Shown piece by piece: positions 13,423-20,955 of a stretch of 64,000 nucleotides of DNA (positions are counted from its first letter, which is position 1; the number at the start of each line of letters is the position of its first letter). The position numbers were made by a program, and so were the translations under genes. The notes under the pieces were generated by a model, which made no database searches, was not told where the DNA came from, and saw only the letters and a program-made list of their open reading frames with translations. This DNA is from an uncultured Lachnospiraceae bacterium (lineage in GTDB: Bacteria; Bacillota; Clostridia; Lachnospirales; Lachnospiraceae): positions 111,374 through 175,373 of the forward strand of contig CALWLS010000005.1 of assembly GCA_944381575.1 (NCBI GenBank), written 5' to 3'.

Positions 13423-13427
13423 GAAAC

Positions 13428-15440
13428 ATGTTAAACATTCCTGAGAATATCAAAGCCTTGTTTAGGGCTGATAATAGGACACTGGCCACACAGAAACAAT
13501 TCAGGCTAAAGTTTTATGATGAGAAGATAGATTCGCTTTATCCATATGAACAGTTATATCCTGACGAGGGATTATATCCGTCAGAATATGGCGAACCTTG
13601 GCTTGTCATTGAGAACGACCAAATAGAAACTGAGTCTTTGCAGATCACTGAATCTTTATCAAGCGATGAGGATATGACATTCGGCTCTTGTGAAGGGGCT
13701 GAGATGCAGATAACGGTTGTTGGAATAAATCAAGACCTTACGAATAAGGAGTTTACCTTAACTGTCGAAATCGGCGGTTATGAAATGGCTTTAGGGCTAT
13801 ATACCGTCAAGTCGTTTGAACGACAATCGGATAGGAGTAAACGTAAAATAACTGCTTATGACCGTATGCAATGGTTCTATGTCGATGTTGCTGATTGGTA
13901 TAACAATCTTACGTTTCCGATGACCATAAAGGCCTTCAGGGACGCTCTGTGTGCCTATATAGGCGTTACACAAATCACAGCTACACTTCCTTTGGACTCA
14001 ATGCAGATAAGCAAAACAATCGAACCTGAGACGTTACAGGGAATAGACGTGTTAAAGGCTATCTGTGAGATTAATGGTTGCTTCGGCCATATAGATAAGA
14101 CCGGACAGCTTGTTTATGTACAGCTTCAGCAGACAGGACTATATCCGGCTGAGGACTTATACCCGGAAGAAACATTATATCCGTCAGAGTTTGGTGGAGA
14201 CGGAATGCCGACTGAAACAGTATCGACCTATAAACAGCCGATGATCTACGAGGATTATCTTGTAAGGAGCATAGACAGCCTTACGATCAGGCAGGAAGAA
14301 GGCGATATCGGAGCAAGTGTCGGAAATGGCGATAACACATATGTCATTGAGGGCAACTTCCTTGTTTATGGAAAAACCTCGACTGAGCTATTGGAAATAG
14401 GCAATTCAATCTTACCGTTAATAGCAGGAAGAACATACCGCCCCGCCAATATAGACTGTAACGCTATGCCTTGGGTGGAAGTGGGTGATGCAATAATTGC
14501 ACCAACCACAGATGATGTGGTCGAGACCTTTGTAATGAAACGTACAACAAAGGGCTGTCAGTCAATGCGTGATACCATTGAGGCAACAGGCAACGAGACG
14601 AGGAGTAAACAGGTCACCATACATCAGCAGGTCGTACAGCTTGAAGGGAAGACAGCCACAATCATCAGAGAAGTTGATGAAGTATCTGCAACTGTAACAG
14701 ACCTGAAAACATATACAGAAGCACAAGTAAAAATCTTATCGGATGAGATTTCCTTGAGGGTAAGGAAAGGAGAGGTTTCAGCAGAGATTTCTATAGAGCC
14801 TGATAAGGTGACTCTATCGGGCAACAGGCTCATTGTAGACAGCACGAATTTTAAACTCGATGGAAATGGCAATGCTACATTCAGCGGTCAGCTATCAGCT
14901 GCTACAGGCACGTTTAAAGGGCAGATAACAGGTGGCTCGATAAATATCAACAACGCTTTCAAAGTTGACTCATCAGGCAATACAAGTTTCAGCACAAACA
15001 AGTTATCATGGACTGCGACTAACTCATCAATGACTGCCGATGGTACATTGACATGTAAAAATATTAATGCTCAATCAGGTACATTTAAAGGAACGATAAC
15101 AGGTTCATCTATATCAGGTTCAACAATAGAGATAGGTCCTTTTGCAGCATATGATGATGAAGTATCGCTTGGTGATTATTATGTGAGAGCAGATGGAAGT
15201 AATGTATTGTCGTCTAATGATGGAAGCATTTCGATTCAGACAGCAGAAGGCGGGCCTTATGGTTCATACGCTGTGCTTAAGCTTGATGGTGGTAGAACAT
15301 ATACACAAATTACGGATATGAATATAGAAACTACAGGGGTGGTTTATGCTGAAGATTTCAAACCAGAAGATTATGAAAATACTATCGTTTATTGGATAGA
15401 CTGGCTTTATGATGAGGTTCTTGCATTAGGCGGAGGTTGA
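13428..15440 (+). CDS. tail tip / tail-associated structural protein
   Basis: A 670-residue protein. The N-terminal part (1-330) resembles tail-tip hub proteins, with SFERQSDRSKRKITAYDRMQ and DVLKAICEINGCFGHIDK. A beta-solenoid-like C-terminal part has repeats such as GNATFSGQLSAATGTFKGQI and SGTFKGTITGSSISGSTIEI, usual in phage tail spikes. Two clusters of three LYP motifs (about residues 37-51 and 239-253) are noteworthy. No lytic enzyme motif is evident. It probably forms the tail tip and anchors the fibre proteins encoded downstream. Confidence 0.7.
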   Translation: MLNIPENIKALFRADNRTLATQKQFRLKFYDEKIDSLYPYEQLYPDEGLYPSEYGEPWLVIENDQIETESLQITESLSSDEDMTFGSCEGAEMQITVVGINQDLTNKEFTLTVEIGGYEMALGLYTVKSFERQSDRSKRKITAYDRMQWFYVDVADWYNNLTFPMTIKAFRDALCAYIGVTQITATLPLDSMQISKTIEPETLQGIDVLKAICEINGCFGHIDKTGQLVYVQLQQTGLYPAEDLYPEETLYPSEFGGDGMPTETVSTYKQPMIYEDYLVRSIDSLTIRQEEGDIGASVGNGDNTYVIEGNFLVYGKTSTELLEIGNSILPLIAGRTYRPANIDCNAMPWVEVGDAIIAPTTDDVVETFVMKRTTKGCQSMRDTIEATGNETRSKQVTIHQQVVQLEGKTATIIREVDEVSATVTDLKTYTEAQVKILSDEISLRVRKGEVSAEISIEPDKVTLSGNRLIVDSTNFKLDGNGNATFSGQLSAATGTFKGQITGGSININNAFKVDSSGNTSFSTNKLSWTATNSSMTADGTLTCKNINAQSGTFKGTITGSSISGSTIEIGPFAAYDDEVSLGDYYVRADGSNVLSSNDGSISIQTAEGGPYGSYAVLKLDGGRTYTQITDMNIETTGVVYAEDFKPEDYENTIVYWIDWLYDEVLALGGG

Positions 15441-15441
15441 T

Positions 15442-15765
15442 ATGTATATAATAGAAAAAATTCCATCACCGACAGGATATTATAGATTGAAAACGCCTGT
15501 TGAGGTCAGAAATATTTATGGAATAGACGATGTTTATATTGATGATGGCGAACTAAGAGGTAGAGTAAGCCAAATTCCTGATGATGGATTAAAAATCAAA
15601 GTGATATATGAAAGATATTACAATGATAGTTCAATGAGGGAATTTATAACTAATGAAAGGGTGACCGCTGAAAACAATACTTTCAGTTTATCTAAAGCAC
15701 CGATATTAAGCGGAAAGAATAGATCAATAACTTATGTGGATATAACAGTCGAAGGAATAAAATGA
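15442..15765 (+). CDS. hypothetical tail-tip associated protein (107 aa)
   Basis: Begins MYIIEKIPSPTGYYRLKTPV and contains an alternating charged/hydrophobic region ISQ- and KVIYERYYND-like that suggests a beta sandwich. The start is one base after the stop of the tail-tip gene, with GGAGG overlapping that gene's end. The stop overlaps the next ATG (ATGA). No family was recognised; its place makes it a baseplate or fibre accessory. Confidence 0.5.
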   Translation: MYIIEKIPSPTGYYRLKTPVEVRNIYGIDDVYIDDGELRGRVSQIPDDGLKIKVIYERYYNDSSMREFITNERVTAENNTFSLSKAPILSGKNRSITYVDITVEGIK

Positions 15766-15980
15766 AAACACTAACATATGAACGCGATAAGATCGTGAGG
15801 GCTGTCTGGCTACTTGACCAGATAGCCTTTTTTGATTCTAAAACTGAAGGTTTTTCAGGGATAGAAAAATCACGGATGGTGGCTGAACTGGCCAACATTC
15901 TTGATTCAGGCAAGCCCGGAGAATTGATTGAAAAAGATGAGGAGGTAAAGGACGATGCCGACAGCGATATGGGACAGTAA
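15762..15980 (+). CDS. small helical phage protein (72 aa)
   Basis: Starts MKTLTYERDKIVRAVWLLDQ and ends in a strongly acidic tail (EKDEEVKDDADSDMG). Coupled to the preceding gene by an ATGA overlap, it overlaps the next gene by 26 bases. It is probably a small structural or assembly factor of the tail tip; the function is unknown. Confidence 0.5.
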   Translation: MKTLTYERDKIVRAVWLLDQIAFFDSKTEGFSGIEKSRMVAELANILDSGKPGELIEKDEEVKDDADSDMGQ

Positions 15981-16803
15981 ACAGTATAACCGTATAAACT
16001 GGCAGAACAGACCATCTACGGCGACAGCGCTTGGAGCAACTAATCTTAATAAGATTGACGTGTTTTGTAACAATGTAGACAACGCCATGATTCAGATGGA
16101 TGCCGGTAAGCTTAATATAGAAACGGCTAATTCTATGCTGGCAAGCGTGTCATTTGAATCTGAAACGGGTAAATTTACGTTCAAGGAATTAGATGGAACC
16201 ACATATGAGTATGACCTTAATCTCGAAAAGATTCCTGTATCGTTCACATTGACTGAAGATGGCATTTTGACAATGACCACTGAAGATGGAACGGAATGGA
16301 CTTGTAATATTGCAGACCTCATTAAAGATTATGTATTCGATGACTCCGATACCATTGCTTTTTCAAAGGAGTTTGTCGAGGAAGATGATGAGGGCAAAGG
16401 CTCTTATCATGTATCGGCAAGTGTTAAAGATGGAAGCATTACCGCTGAAAAATTAAATCCTGATTATCGGTCAGATATATTGACATATAAGACTCAGGCT
16501 CAAGAGGCCGCTAACGATGCTCTTACATATTCCAAGGACTCAAAGAGATGGGCCGTTGGCGATGCTGAATATGACGGAAGCGATGTTGATAATGCTAAAT
16601 ATTATAAGGAACAAGCCGAGGCAGCTCAGCAAGCAGCGGAGGAAGCGGCTGATAGAGCGGCTCAGGTTGCAGATGTAGATATAGCAACTACAACTACAGC
16701 AGGAATAGTTAAGCCTGACGGAGTATCGATTTCTGTAGATACAGATGGACTTATAAAAGCGATTGTTTTAGATGAAGATGGAGTTATAGCAGATTCCGAT
16801 TAA
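15955..16803 (+). CDS. baseplate/fibre protein, upper segment
   Basis: A 282-residue protein opening MPTAIWDSKQYNRINWQNRP and then ATNLNKIDVFCNNVDNAM, an arrangement common at the start of Firmicutes fibre proteins. A coiled coil rich in Ala (AEAAQQAAEEAADRAAQVAD, about 220-239) precedes TTTTTAGIVKPDGVSISVD, a typical trimeric fibre segment. It ends with DEDGVIADSD. AGGAGG at 15941-15946 serves the start. It probably trimerises and bridges the tail tip to the distal fibre proteins. Confidence 0.6.
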   Translation: MPTAIWDSKQYNRINWQNRPSTATALGATNLNKIDVFCNNVDNAMIQMDAGKLNIETANSMLASVSFESETGKFTFKELDGTTYEYDLNLEKIPVSFTLTEDGILTMTTEDGTEWTCNIADLIKDYVFDDSDTIAFSKEFVEEDDEGKGSYHVSASVKDGSITAEKLNPDYRSDILTYKTQAQEAANDALTYSKDSKRWAVGDAEYDGSDVDNAKYYKEQAEAAQQAAEEAADRAAQVADVDIATTTTAGIVKPDGVSISVDTDGLIKAIVLDEDGVIADSD

Positions 16804-16812
16804 GAGGTGGCT

Positions 16813-17049
16813 ATGAAAAAAACAATAATATTTGATGGACAGACGTATGAAAATGAAGATGAAATTCCAGATCTTGGAAGTTTTGTATGTACTGATGCAG
16901 ATGGCAATATAAGACACTATGAAGGATTATCGTCTGATGCCCCAAATAAACTTCCGCATTATGTAGAAACTGGTTCATCAGCGCTTTGCCTTGATAGTGG
17001 AGATTATTGGAAGTATTTGAAATCAACAGATACTTGGTATCAATTATAA
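16813..17049 (+). CDS. small fibre-associated protein (78 aa)
   Basis: Begins MKKTIIFDGQTYENEDEIPD and ends SGDYWKYLKSTDTWYQL, a compact beta-type sequence seen with phage fibre genes. ATG 16813 is used rather than GTG 16807, which lies inside the GAGGTGG ribosome site. It follows the upper fibre gene after 9 bases and probably contributes to fibre assembly. Confidence 0.5.
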   Translation: MKKTIIFDGQTYENEDEIPDLGSFVCTDADGNIRHYEGLSSDAPNKLPHYVETGSSALCLDSGDYWKYLKSTDTWYQL

Positions 17050-17064
17050 GGCGGTGATTTAATT

Positions 17065-17280
17065 ATGAGGGCAGATGACGTATATGCAATTTTAAATAAA
17101 AAAATAAAAGAAGGCGGCGGAGGTGGCTCTGGCGGAACAACTAATTATAATGCTCTGACGAATAAGCCCAGCATAAATGGTGTTACACTAACCGGAGCAC
17201 TCACACTACAGCAACTGGGAATTGCGGAAATAAGCAATTCTGAAATAGAAGCAATTATATCCAAGATAGGAGGTCTTTAG
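17065..17280 (+). CDS. short fibre segment protein (71 aa)
   Basis: An N-terminal helix (MRADDVYAILNKKIKE), a Gly-rich hinge (GGGGGSGG) and then NALTNKPSINGVTLTGALTL, the tail-fibre motif seen in many phages. It looks like one detached link of a fibre chain rather than a full receptor-binding protein. GGCGGTGA lies 8 bases before the ATG. Confidence 0.55.
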   Translation: MRADDVYAILNKKIKEGGGGGSGGTTNYNALTNKPSINGVTLTGALTLQQLGIAEISNSEIEAIISKIGGL

Positions 17281-17282
17281 GA

Positions 17283-18209
17283 ATGGCAATTGACTTAACC
17301 ACTCTTCTGGCAAAAGAATCCCTTACATATCTTCTCCAAAAGATAAAAAACATGAAATTAGAACTGCAAGGGCAGATTAATGCAAAGTCTGATTTCTCAG
17401 GAAACTATGAAGATTTGACGAATAAACCATCTGCACTTCCTAATCCGCAGGCGGTGACATTCACAGGAGGCGCTACAGGAAGTTATGACGGAAGTAGCCC
17501 TTTGACGGTAAATATCCCAGCTCCTTCCGGAATGACAGCTGCCACGGCTGATGAACTTGGAGGAATTCAAGCTGCATCAAAAAACGCGGGAGATACAGTC
17601 CCAGCCAAAATAGGCACAGACAATATCCTTTATGTGCCTACTTATCCTACGGAACTTCCAGCCTCCGATGTGTCGGATTGGGCTAAAGCTTCTACTAAGC
17701 CGTCATATACACCTACCGAGGTCGGAGTAATAGGTTCTGCCCCTACAGATGGTCAAGTGGCTGTATTTGACGGGACAACAGGAAAAATAAAATCTACAGG
17801 TTATACGATTGAAAAGTCCGTACCGTCAGATGCGGTATTTACTGATACTACTTACACCAATGCAACATCATCTACGCCTGGGCTTATGCCGGCGGCGGAC
17901 AAGGTAAAACTGGATGGATTTCAATCGGCTTCAAATTATGCTTTAAAGAGCGACTTAACCACAGTATATAAATACAAAGGAACTGTAGCGAACGATTCTG
18001 CACTGCCAGAAGATACGGAGGTTGGAGATGTGTATAACATCACGACCTCCATTTTATATGGAGATGGCGCAAATGTAGCATGGACAGGAACGGCGTGGGA
18101 TAATCTGGCCGGAACGGTTGATTTGACAGGGTATGTTCAGCAATCCGATATGCAAGAAATAGGAAATACGGAAGTAGATCAGATTTGGGAAAGCGTTTTC
18201 GGTAGTTAA
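17283..18209 (+). CDS. tail fibre protein
   Basis: A 308-residue protein with a helical start (LTTLLAKESLTYLLQKIKNM), DLTNKPS, a Gly-rich repeat region (FTGGATGSYDGSSPLTVNIP), two trimeric-fibre segments (TAATADELGGIQAASKNAGD and NATSSTPGLMPAADKVKLDG) and a short knob with YKGTVANDSALPEDTEVGDV. These are standard parts of siphophage fibres. It starts 3 bases after the preceding gene. It probably forms the long shaft of the fibre or an alternative receptor-binding arm. Confidence 0.7.
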   Translation: MAIDLTTLLAKESLTYLLQKIKNMKLELQGQINAKSDFSGNYEDLTNKPSALPNPQAVTFTGGATGSYDGSSPLTVNIPAPSGMTAATADELGGIQAASKNAGDTVPAKIGTDNILYVPTYPTELPASDVSDWAKASTKPSYTPTEVGVIGSAPTDGQVAVFDGTTGKIKSTGYTIEKSVPSDAVFTDTTYTNATSSTPGLMPAADKVKLDGFQSASNYALKSDLTTVYKYKGTVANDSALPEDTEVGDVYNITTSILYGDGANVAWTGTAWDNLAGTVDLTGYVQQSDMQEIGNTEVDQIWESVFGS

Positions 18210-18223
18210 GGCGGTGGTTTTAT

Positions 18224-18547
18224 ATGGCAAATAAGATTATCCGAGCAAGTACGGAAGACATGCAAAGGCTTGTACAGAAAATCTATGATAGGTTTGGAAA
18301 TGTACAAAATACCTCGGATTCAAACAAAGCAGTTGCAAGCGCAGGAAAACTTTCGACAGAAAGAACAATAACTCTTACAGGAGATGTTTCTGGCTCCGTA
18401 GCGTTTGATGGCAGTAAAAATATTTCAGTCACAGTAAGCGTGGTAGATGATAGTCACAATCACACTATCGCCAATGTGGACGGGCTTCAAGCAAAGCTCG
18501 ATAATCTGACAATGGATAGTGATGGCAGCATTTCTGATTCCGATTAA
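18224..18547 (+). CDS. short tail fibre segment protein (107 aa)
   Basis: Opens MANKIIRASTEDMQRLVQKI and then has TITLTGDVSGSVAFDGSKNI, a very common fibre repeat, ending DGSISDSD. The end resembles that of the 15955-16803 protein (VIADSD), suggesting repeated module exchange. It is followed closely by the variable fibre gene. Confidence 0.6.
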   Translation: MANKIIRASTEDMQRLVQKIYDRFGNVQNTSDSNKAVASAGKLSTERTITLTGDVSGSVAFDGSKNISVTVSVVDDSHNHTIANVDGLQAKLDNLTMDSDGSISDSD

Positions 18548-18567
18548 ATATGATAGGAGGAAAATTT

Positions 18568-19125
18568 ATGGGACTTTCTAAGCTTTGGGGAAAAGATAGT
18601 TCAGGAAATCGAGGATTCGTTTTTTCTCATATAAAAACTATATATTATAATTGGGCACAAAAAAAACTCTTAAGCACAAAGCTTGATGAAATGGATAGTG
18701 CCACAAATGGCAAAATTGATAAAACTTCAATAGTTCAAGTAGAAAGCACATCTCAAACTAATGTTCCAAGCTCGGCTTATTTAAAGACTGTTAAGGATGC
18801 TTTAGACGGAGATATTAGTGAACTAAATGCCAATGGCCCAACGTATTTTTATTTACGTTATAATAGTACTAACGGATACTTAGATTTATCTTATATTTAC
18901 GTAAAAGATTTAGTTATACTGGCAGGAATATTTGTAATTAATATTGAAACACCTTCATATTCCATAACAGGAAATGTACCTAAATCAATAATCCCTAATG
19001 GTTTCTTAGTATATGATACTCTTGGGGAGTATCGTTTTCAGATTAATCCAAGAGGCATATTCCAAAATTCGGATGCTTTACCTGCTGGGACTTATATTGT
19101 AACTACGGCCTATATTAAAAGTTAA
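18568..19125 (+). CDS. variable tail fibre protein, currently expressed C-terminus
   Basis: A 185-residue protein. The constant part (about 1-86) begins MGLSKLWGKDSSGNRGFVFS. From Asn-Ala-Asn near residue 87 the sequence becomes a beta-rich tip (TYFYLRYNSTNGYLDLSYIY) that is presumably receptor-binding. The junction codons CTA AAT GCC AAT lie in the AAATGCCAA site (18825-18833), which recurs at the start of both silent opposite-strand cassettes and would join them in the same frame. ATG 18568 is used because AGGAGG is 8 bases upstream; the in-frame ATG at 18550 precedes that site. Confidence 0.7.
   Translation: MGLSKLWGKDSSGNRGFVFSHIKTIYYNWAQKKLLSTKLDEMDSATNGKIDKTSIVQVESTSQTNVPSSAYLKTVKDALDGDISELNANGPTYFYLRYNSTNGYLDLSYIYVKDLVILAGIFVINIETPSYSITGNVPKSIIPNGFLVYDTLGEYRFQINPRGIFQNSDALPAGTYIVTTAYIKS
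18825..18833 (+). repeat. recombination-site candidate in the fibre gene
   Basis: AAATGCCAA followed by TGGCC. The TGCCAA core also occurs in the site used by the R64 Rci shufflon recombinase (GTGCCAATCC-type). A partial copy in the same orientation, TGAACTAA then TGCCAA, occurs at 19142-19159 beyond the fibre stop codon. Confidence 0.55.
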
Positions 19126-19177
19126 TAAATCTCAAATTTAATGAACTAACTGTTGCCAAACCGAAGTGCTTATATTA

Positions 19178-19271
19178 ACATATGTTTATAAACGTATGTA
19201 TTTTTGAGTCGCAATTTTAATAAAATGCATACATCTAACCTCCAATGTTTACTTATAAACAAAGGAGGTAT
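19178..19271. repeat. palindromes in the recombinase leader
   Basis: A 22-base near-perfect palindrome, ACATATGTTTATAAACGTATGT, broken by a single mismatched pair, at about 19178-19199, and a smaller TGTTTA-CT-TATAAACA hairpin at about 19246-19261, directly before the recombinase ribosome site. They share the TTTA...TAAAC core and could be recombinase or regulator binding sites, or could hinder translation. Confidence 0.45.
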
Positions 19272-19275
19272 TTTT

Positions 19276-20262
19276 ATGCAAAAAATCAGAGACAAAGTTC
19301 TATCGCTTTTGTCACACAACTTCAGTTCAGAACAGTTAAAGATGATTGATTTAGCTGTTGCCGAAGCTTTAAAGGGCAAAAAGATAGAAGAAGAGGAAAC
19401 CTTGCCCGCGGTGATTAATGGTGGCATTCCTGAAGTTATGGAGTATTTGGCAAGAAAAAAGTCCAAAGGCTTAACTATGGGCACTATCGAACAATACAGG
19501 CAGGTTTTAACGGCTTTTATGCGAGCAACACAAAAGAAACTGGACGATATCAAAGACTGGGATATTATAAGATTTCTTGACCAATATGAATCATATCGTG
19601 GTGTCGGAAAACGAAGAAAAGACAGCATGAGAGTTATTCTCAATGGTTTCTTTAGATATATGACAGATTGCGGACGGTTAAAAGCTAATCCAATGGCTAC
19701 TATTGAAGCGATAAAATTTAAAAAGAAAGTAAGGCAGCCTTTAAGCGATATAGAGTTTGAAAGGCTCAGGAGGGCTTGCATAACGCCCAAAGAACGTGCG
19801 CTTGTCGAGTTCTTATTCGCTACAGGCTGCCGTGTTTCAGAGGTAGTAAATGTAAACAGAAGTGATATAGACTATTTTGAACAGACATTAAAGGTGACAG
19901 GTAAAGGAAACAAGGAAAGATTTGTATATATCAATGCAGCTGCCGTGGTGGCGCTTGATGAGTATTTTGTAAGTAGAACTGATTCTGAGGAGGCTTTATT
20001 TGTTTCAGATAGAAAACCTAATCAGAGGTTAAAGAAAAATGCTATTGAGAAGATTATAAGACAGATAGGTGAAAGAGCGTCAATCAACAGAAGGGTTTTT
20101 CCTCATTTATTAAGGCATACAGCGGCCACACATTTACACCAACACGGAATGCCATTAGAGGAACTTCAAAAGATATTAGGGCATGAATCAGCGGATACCA
20201 CAAGGATATATGCCAAGGACGATCCGGCTATAATTCATAACTCATACTGTAGGGCATCATAA
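19276..20262 (+). CDS. tyrosine recombinase, Rci/XerC-D type
   Basis: A 328-residue protein. A core-binding SAM-like domain (about 45-140) is followed by the catalytic domain with Arg in FATGCRVSEVVNVNRSDI, Lys in VTGKGNKERFVYIN, HLLRHTAATHLHQHG, GHESADTTRIY and the final Tyr. All catalytic residues are present. ATG 19276 is chosen because AAAGGAGG is 8 bases upstream. It lies between the active fibre tip and two silent ones, so its most likely task is DNA inversion of the fibre tip. That it also integrates the phage cannot be excluded, since the usual integrase would be at the left end, outside the window. Confidence 0.85.
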   Translation: MQKIRDKVLSLLSHNFSSEQLKMIDLAVAEALKGKKIEEEETLPAVINGGIPEVMEYLARKKSKGLTMGTIEQYRQVLTAFMRATQKKLDDIKDWDIIRFLDQYESYRGVGKRRKDSMRVILNGFFRYMTDCGRLKANPMATIEAIKFKKKVRQPLSDIEFERLRRACITPKERALVEFLFATGCRVSEVVNVNRSDIDYFEQTLKVTGKGNKERFVYINAAAVVALDEYFVSRTDSEEALFVSDRKPNQRLKKNAIEKIIRQIGERASINRRVFPHLLRHTAATHLHQHGMPLEELQKILGHESADTTRIYAKDDPAIIHNSYCRAS

Positions 20263-20287
20263 AAATAAATAGATTCAAGTTTGTTAA

Positions 20288-20309
20288 AAGCCTGCAAAAA
20301 TGGAGGCTT
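20288..20309 (+). terminator. hairpin after the recombinase gene
   Basis: AAGCCT/AGGCTT (20288-20293 with 20304-20309), followed by the weak T-tract TATTTAG. It separates the recombinase from the oppositely oriented cassettes. Confidence 0.4.
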
Positions 20310-20447
20310 ATTTAGTGTACTTATTTTTATATATGGAAAGTAATATAGTCAGATAAGTAGAAGTATTATGCAAAATTTGTCGAGAAAGCATAATGAAAAC
20401 GTGGAAAAATTCTTGTTCATAATTGTGCTAAATTTGAGTTGTACTTT

Positions 20448-20711
20448 TTACTGTACACTTATGGAACGCCATTCGCTCCATGATGTCCAATAGGTACGTA
20501 CGCGTAGATTTTGGCCATTCCATGACAGTGTATATTGTATGGCTACTCCATTGAGTGTGTCTCCGCCTGGAATATTGCATAAAAAGCCATTCGTCTCAAG
20601 ACAGTTTGCGACAGGGAATGAAGTCACTATACGATATAATCCCGGTTCTGTTAATTGGTTAGCATCGGCATCAGCAGTGAATGTGCGGCGCGGTATAAGA
20701 GCCTTGGCATT
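20448..20711 (-). other. silent tail-fibre tip, cassette B (no own start)
   Basis: An open frame of 87 codons on the minus strand from the AAATGCCAA site to TAA (20450-20448). It reads NAKALIPRRTFTADADANQL near the start and ends YTLSWNGQNLR...WRSISVQ, with TSWSEWRS close to the end: a typical fibre C-terminal tip. It has no start codon, ribosome site or promoter. An in-frame TAA lies directly upstream. It makes sense only as an alternative tip joined to the fibre gene by inversion. Confidence 0.7.
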
Positions 20712-20713
20712 TT
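20703..20713 (-). repeat. recombination-site candidate before cassette B
   Basis: Minus-strand AAAATGCCAAGG. The frame (AAT GCC AAG) matches that of the fibre-gene site, so a crossover here keeps the reading frame. Confidence 0.55.
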
Positions 20714-20885
20714 ATGTAGTATTGTCGGAAAATACTACAGATCCACCTGTAGTAAAAATATATTCTATATATCCTGTTTTTCCATAAGAATCGGCCATGA
20801 AACAACGGATATTTAGGTTGTTATTTTCCTGTAATACGAATCTTACGGCCTTAATATGATCCTCATTTACTTGCACCTTGGCATT
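20712..20885 (-). other. silent tail-fibre tip, cassette A (no own start)
   Basis: 57 codons on the minus strand from the AAATGCCAA site to a TAA (20714-20712) that abuts cassette B in the same frame. It starts NAKVQVNEDHIKAVRFVLQE and ends FTTGGSVVFSDNTT. An ATG exists upstream in this frame (near 20918), but it has no ribosome site and lies in terminator sequence. It is unlike the expressed tip and cassette B, as expected for alternative receptor-binding ends. Confidence 0.65.
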
Positions 20886-20886
20886 T
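20876..20886 (-). repeat. recombination-site candidate before cassette A
   Basis: Minus-strand AAATGCCAAGG, the frame being TTA AAT GCC AAG, like the fibre gene's CTA AAT GCC AAT. With the site at 20703-20713 it forms a direct repeat bounding cassette A. Confidence 0.55.
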
Positions 20887-20908
20887 AATTGAATAAAGTT
20901 AGTAACTC

Positions 20909-20931
20909 GAACCCGCAAGGGTTCTTTTTTT
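20909..20931 (+). terminator. terminator after the invertible fibre region
   Basis: A 6-bp stem with GCAA tetraloop (GAACCC-GCAA-GGGTTC, 20909-20924) followed by seven T. It lies outside the presumed outer recombination site, so it would end fibre transcripts in every orientation. Confidence 0.75.
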
Positions 20932-20955
20932 ATATAAATTTTCAGGAGGTCAGAA

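Larger units (their letters stand above)
18825..20886. mobile_element. putative invertible (shufflon-like) fibre region
   Basis: The DNA between the AAATGCCAA site in the fibre gene and the mirrored copies at 20703-20713 and 20876-20886. It contains the expressed fibre tip, the tyrosine recombinase gene and two start-less, reverse-oriented fibre tips. Recombination between the fibre-gene site and either mirrored site would invert the segment and exchange the fibre tip in frame. Inversion itself has not been observed here; it is inferred from the arrangement. Confidence 0.65.

Noticed and set aside
19170-19790. Minus-strand frame of 206 codons across the recombinase gene
   Set aside because: A shadow of the recombinase; no ribosome site and no coherent domain.
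20539-20787. Plus-strand frame of 82 codons after the recombinase
   Set aside because: It lies opposite cassette A/B, which reads as a proper fibre tip on the minus strand. The plus frame has no ribosome site.
20890-20935. tRNA-like GGGTTCGAG on the minus strand
   Set aside because: It is the complement of the GAACCC-GCAA-GGGTTC terminator; no acceptor or anticodon arm can be drawn.
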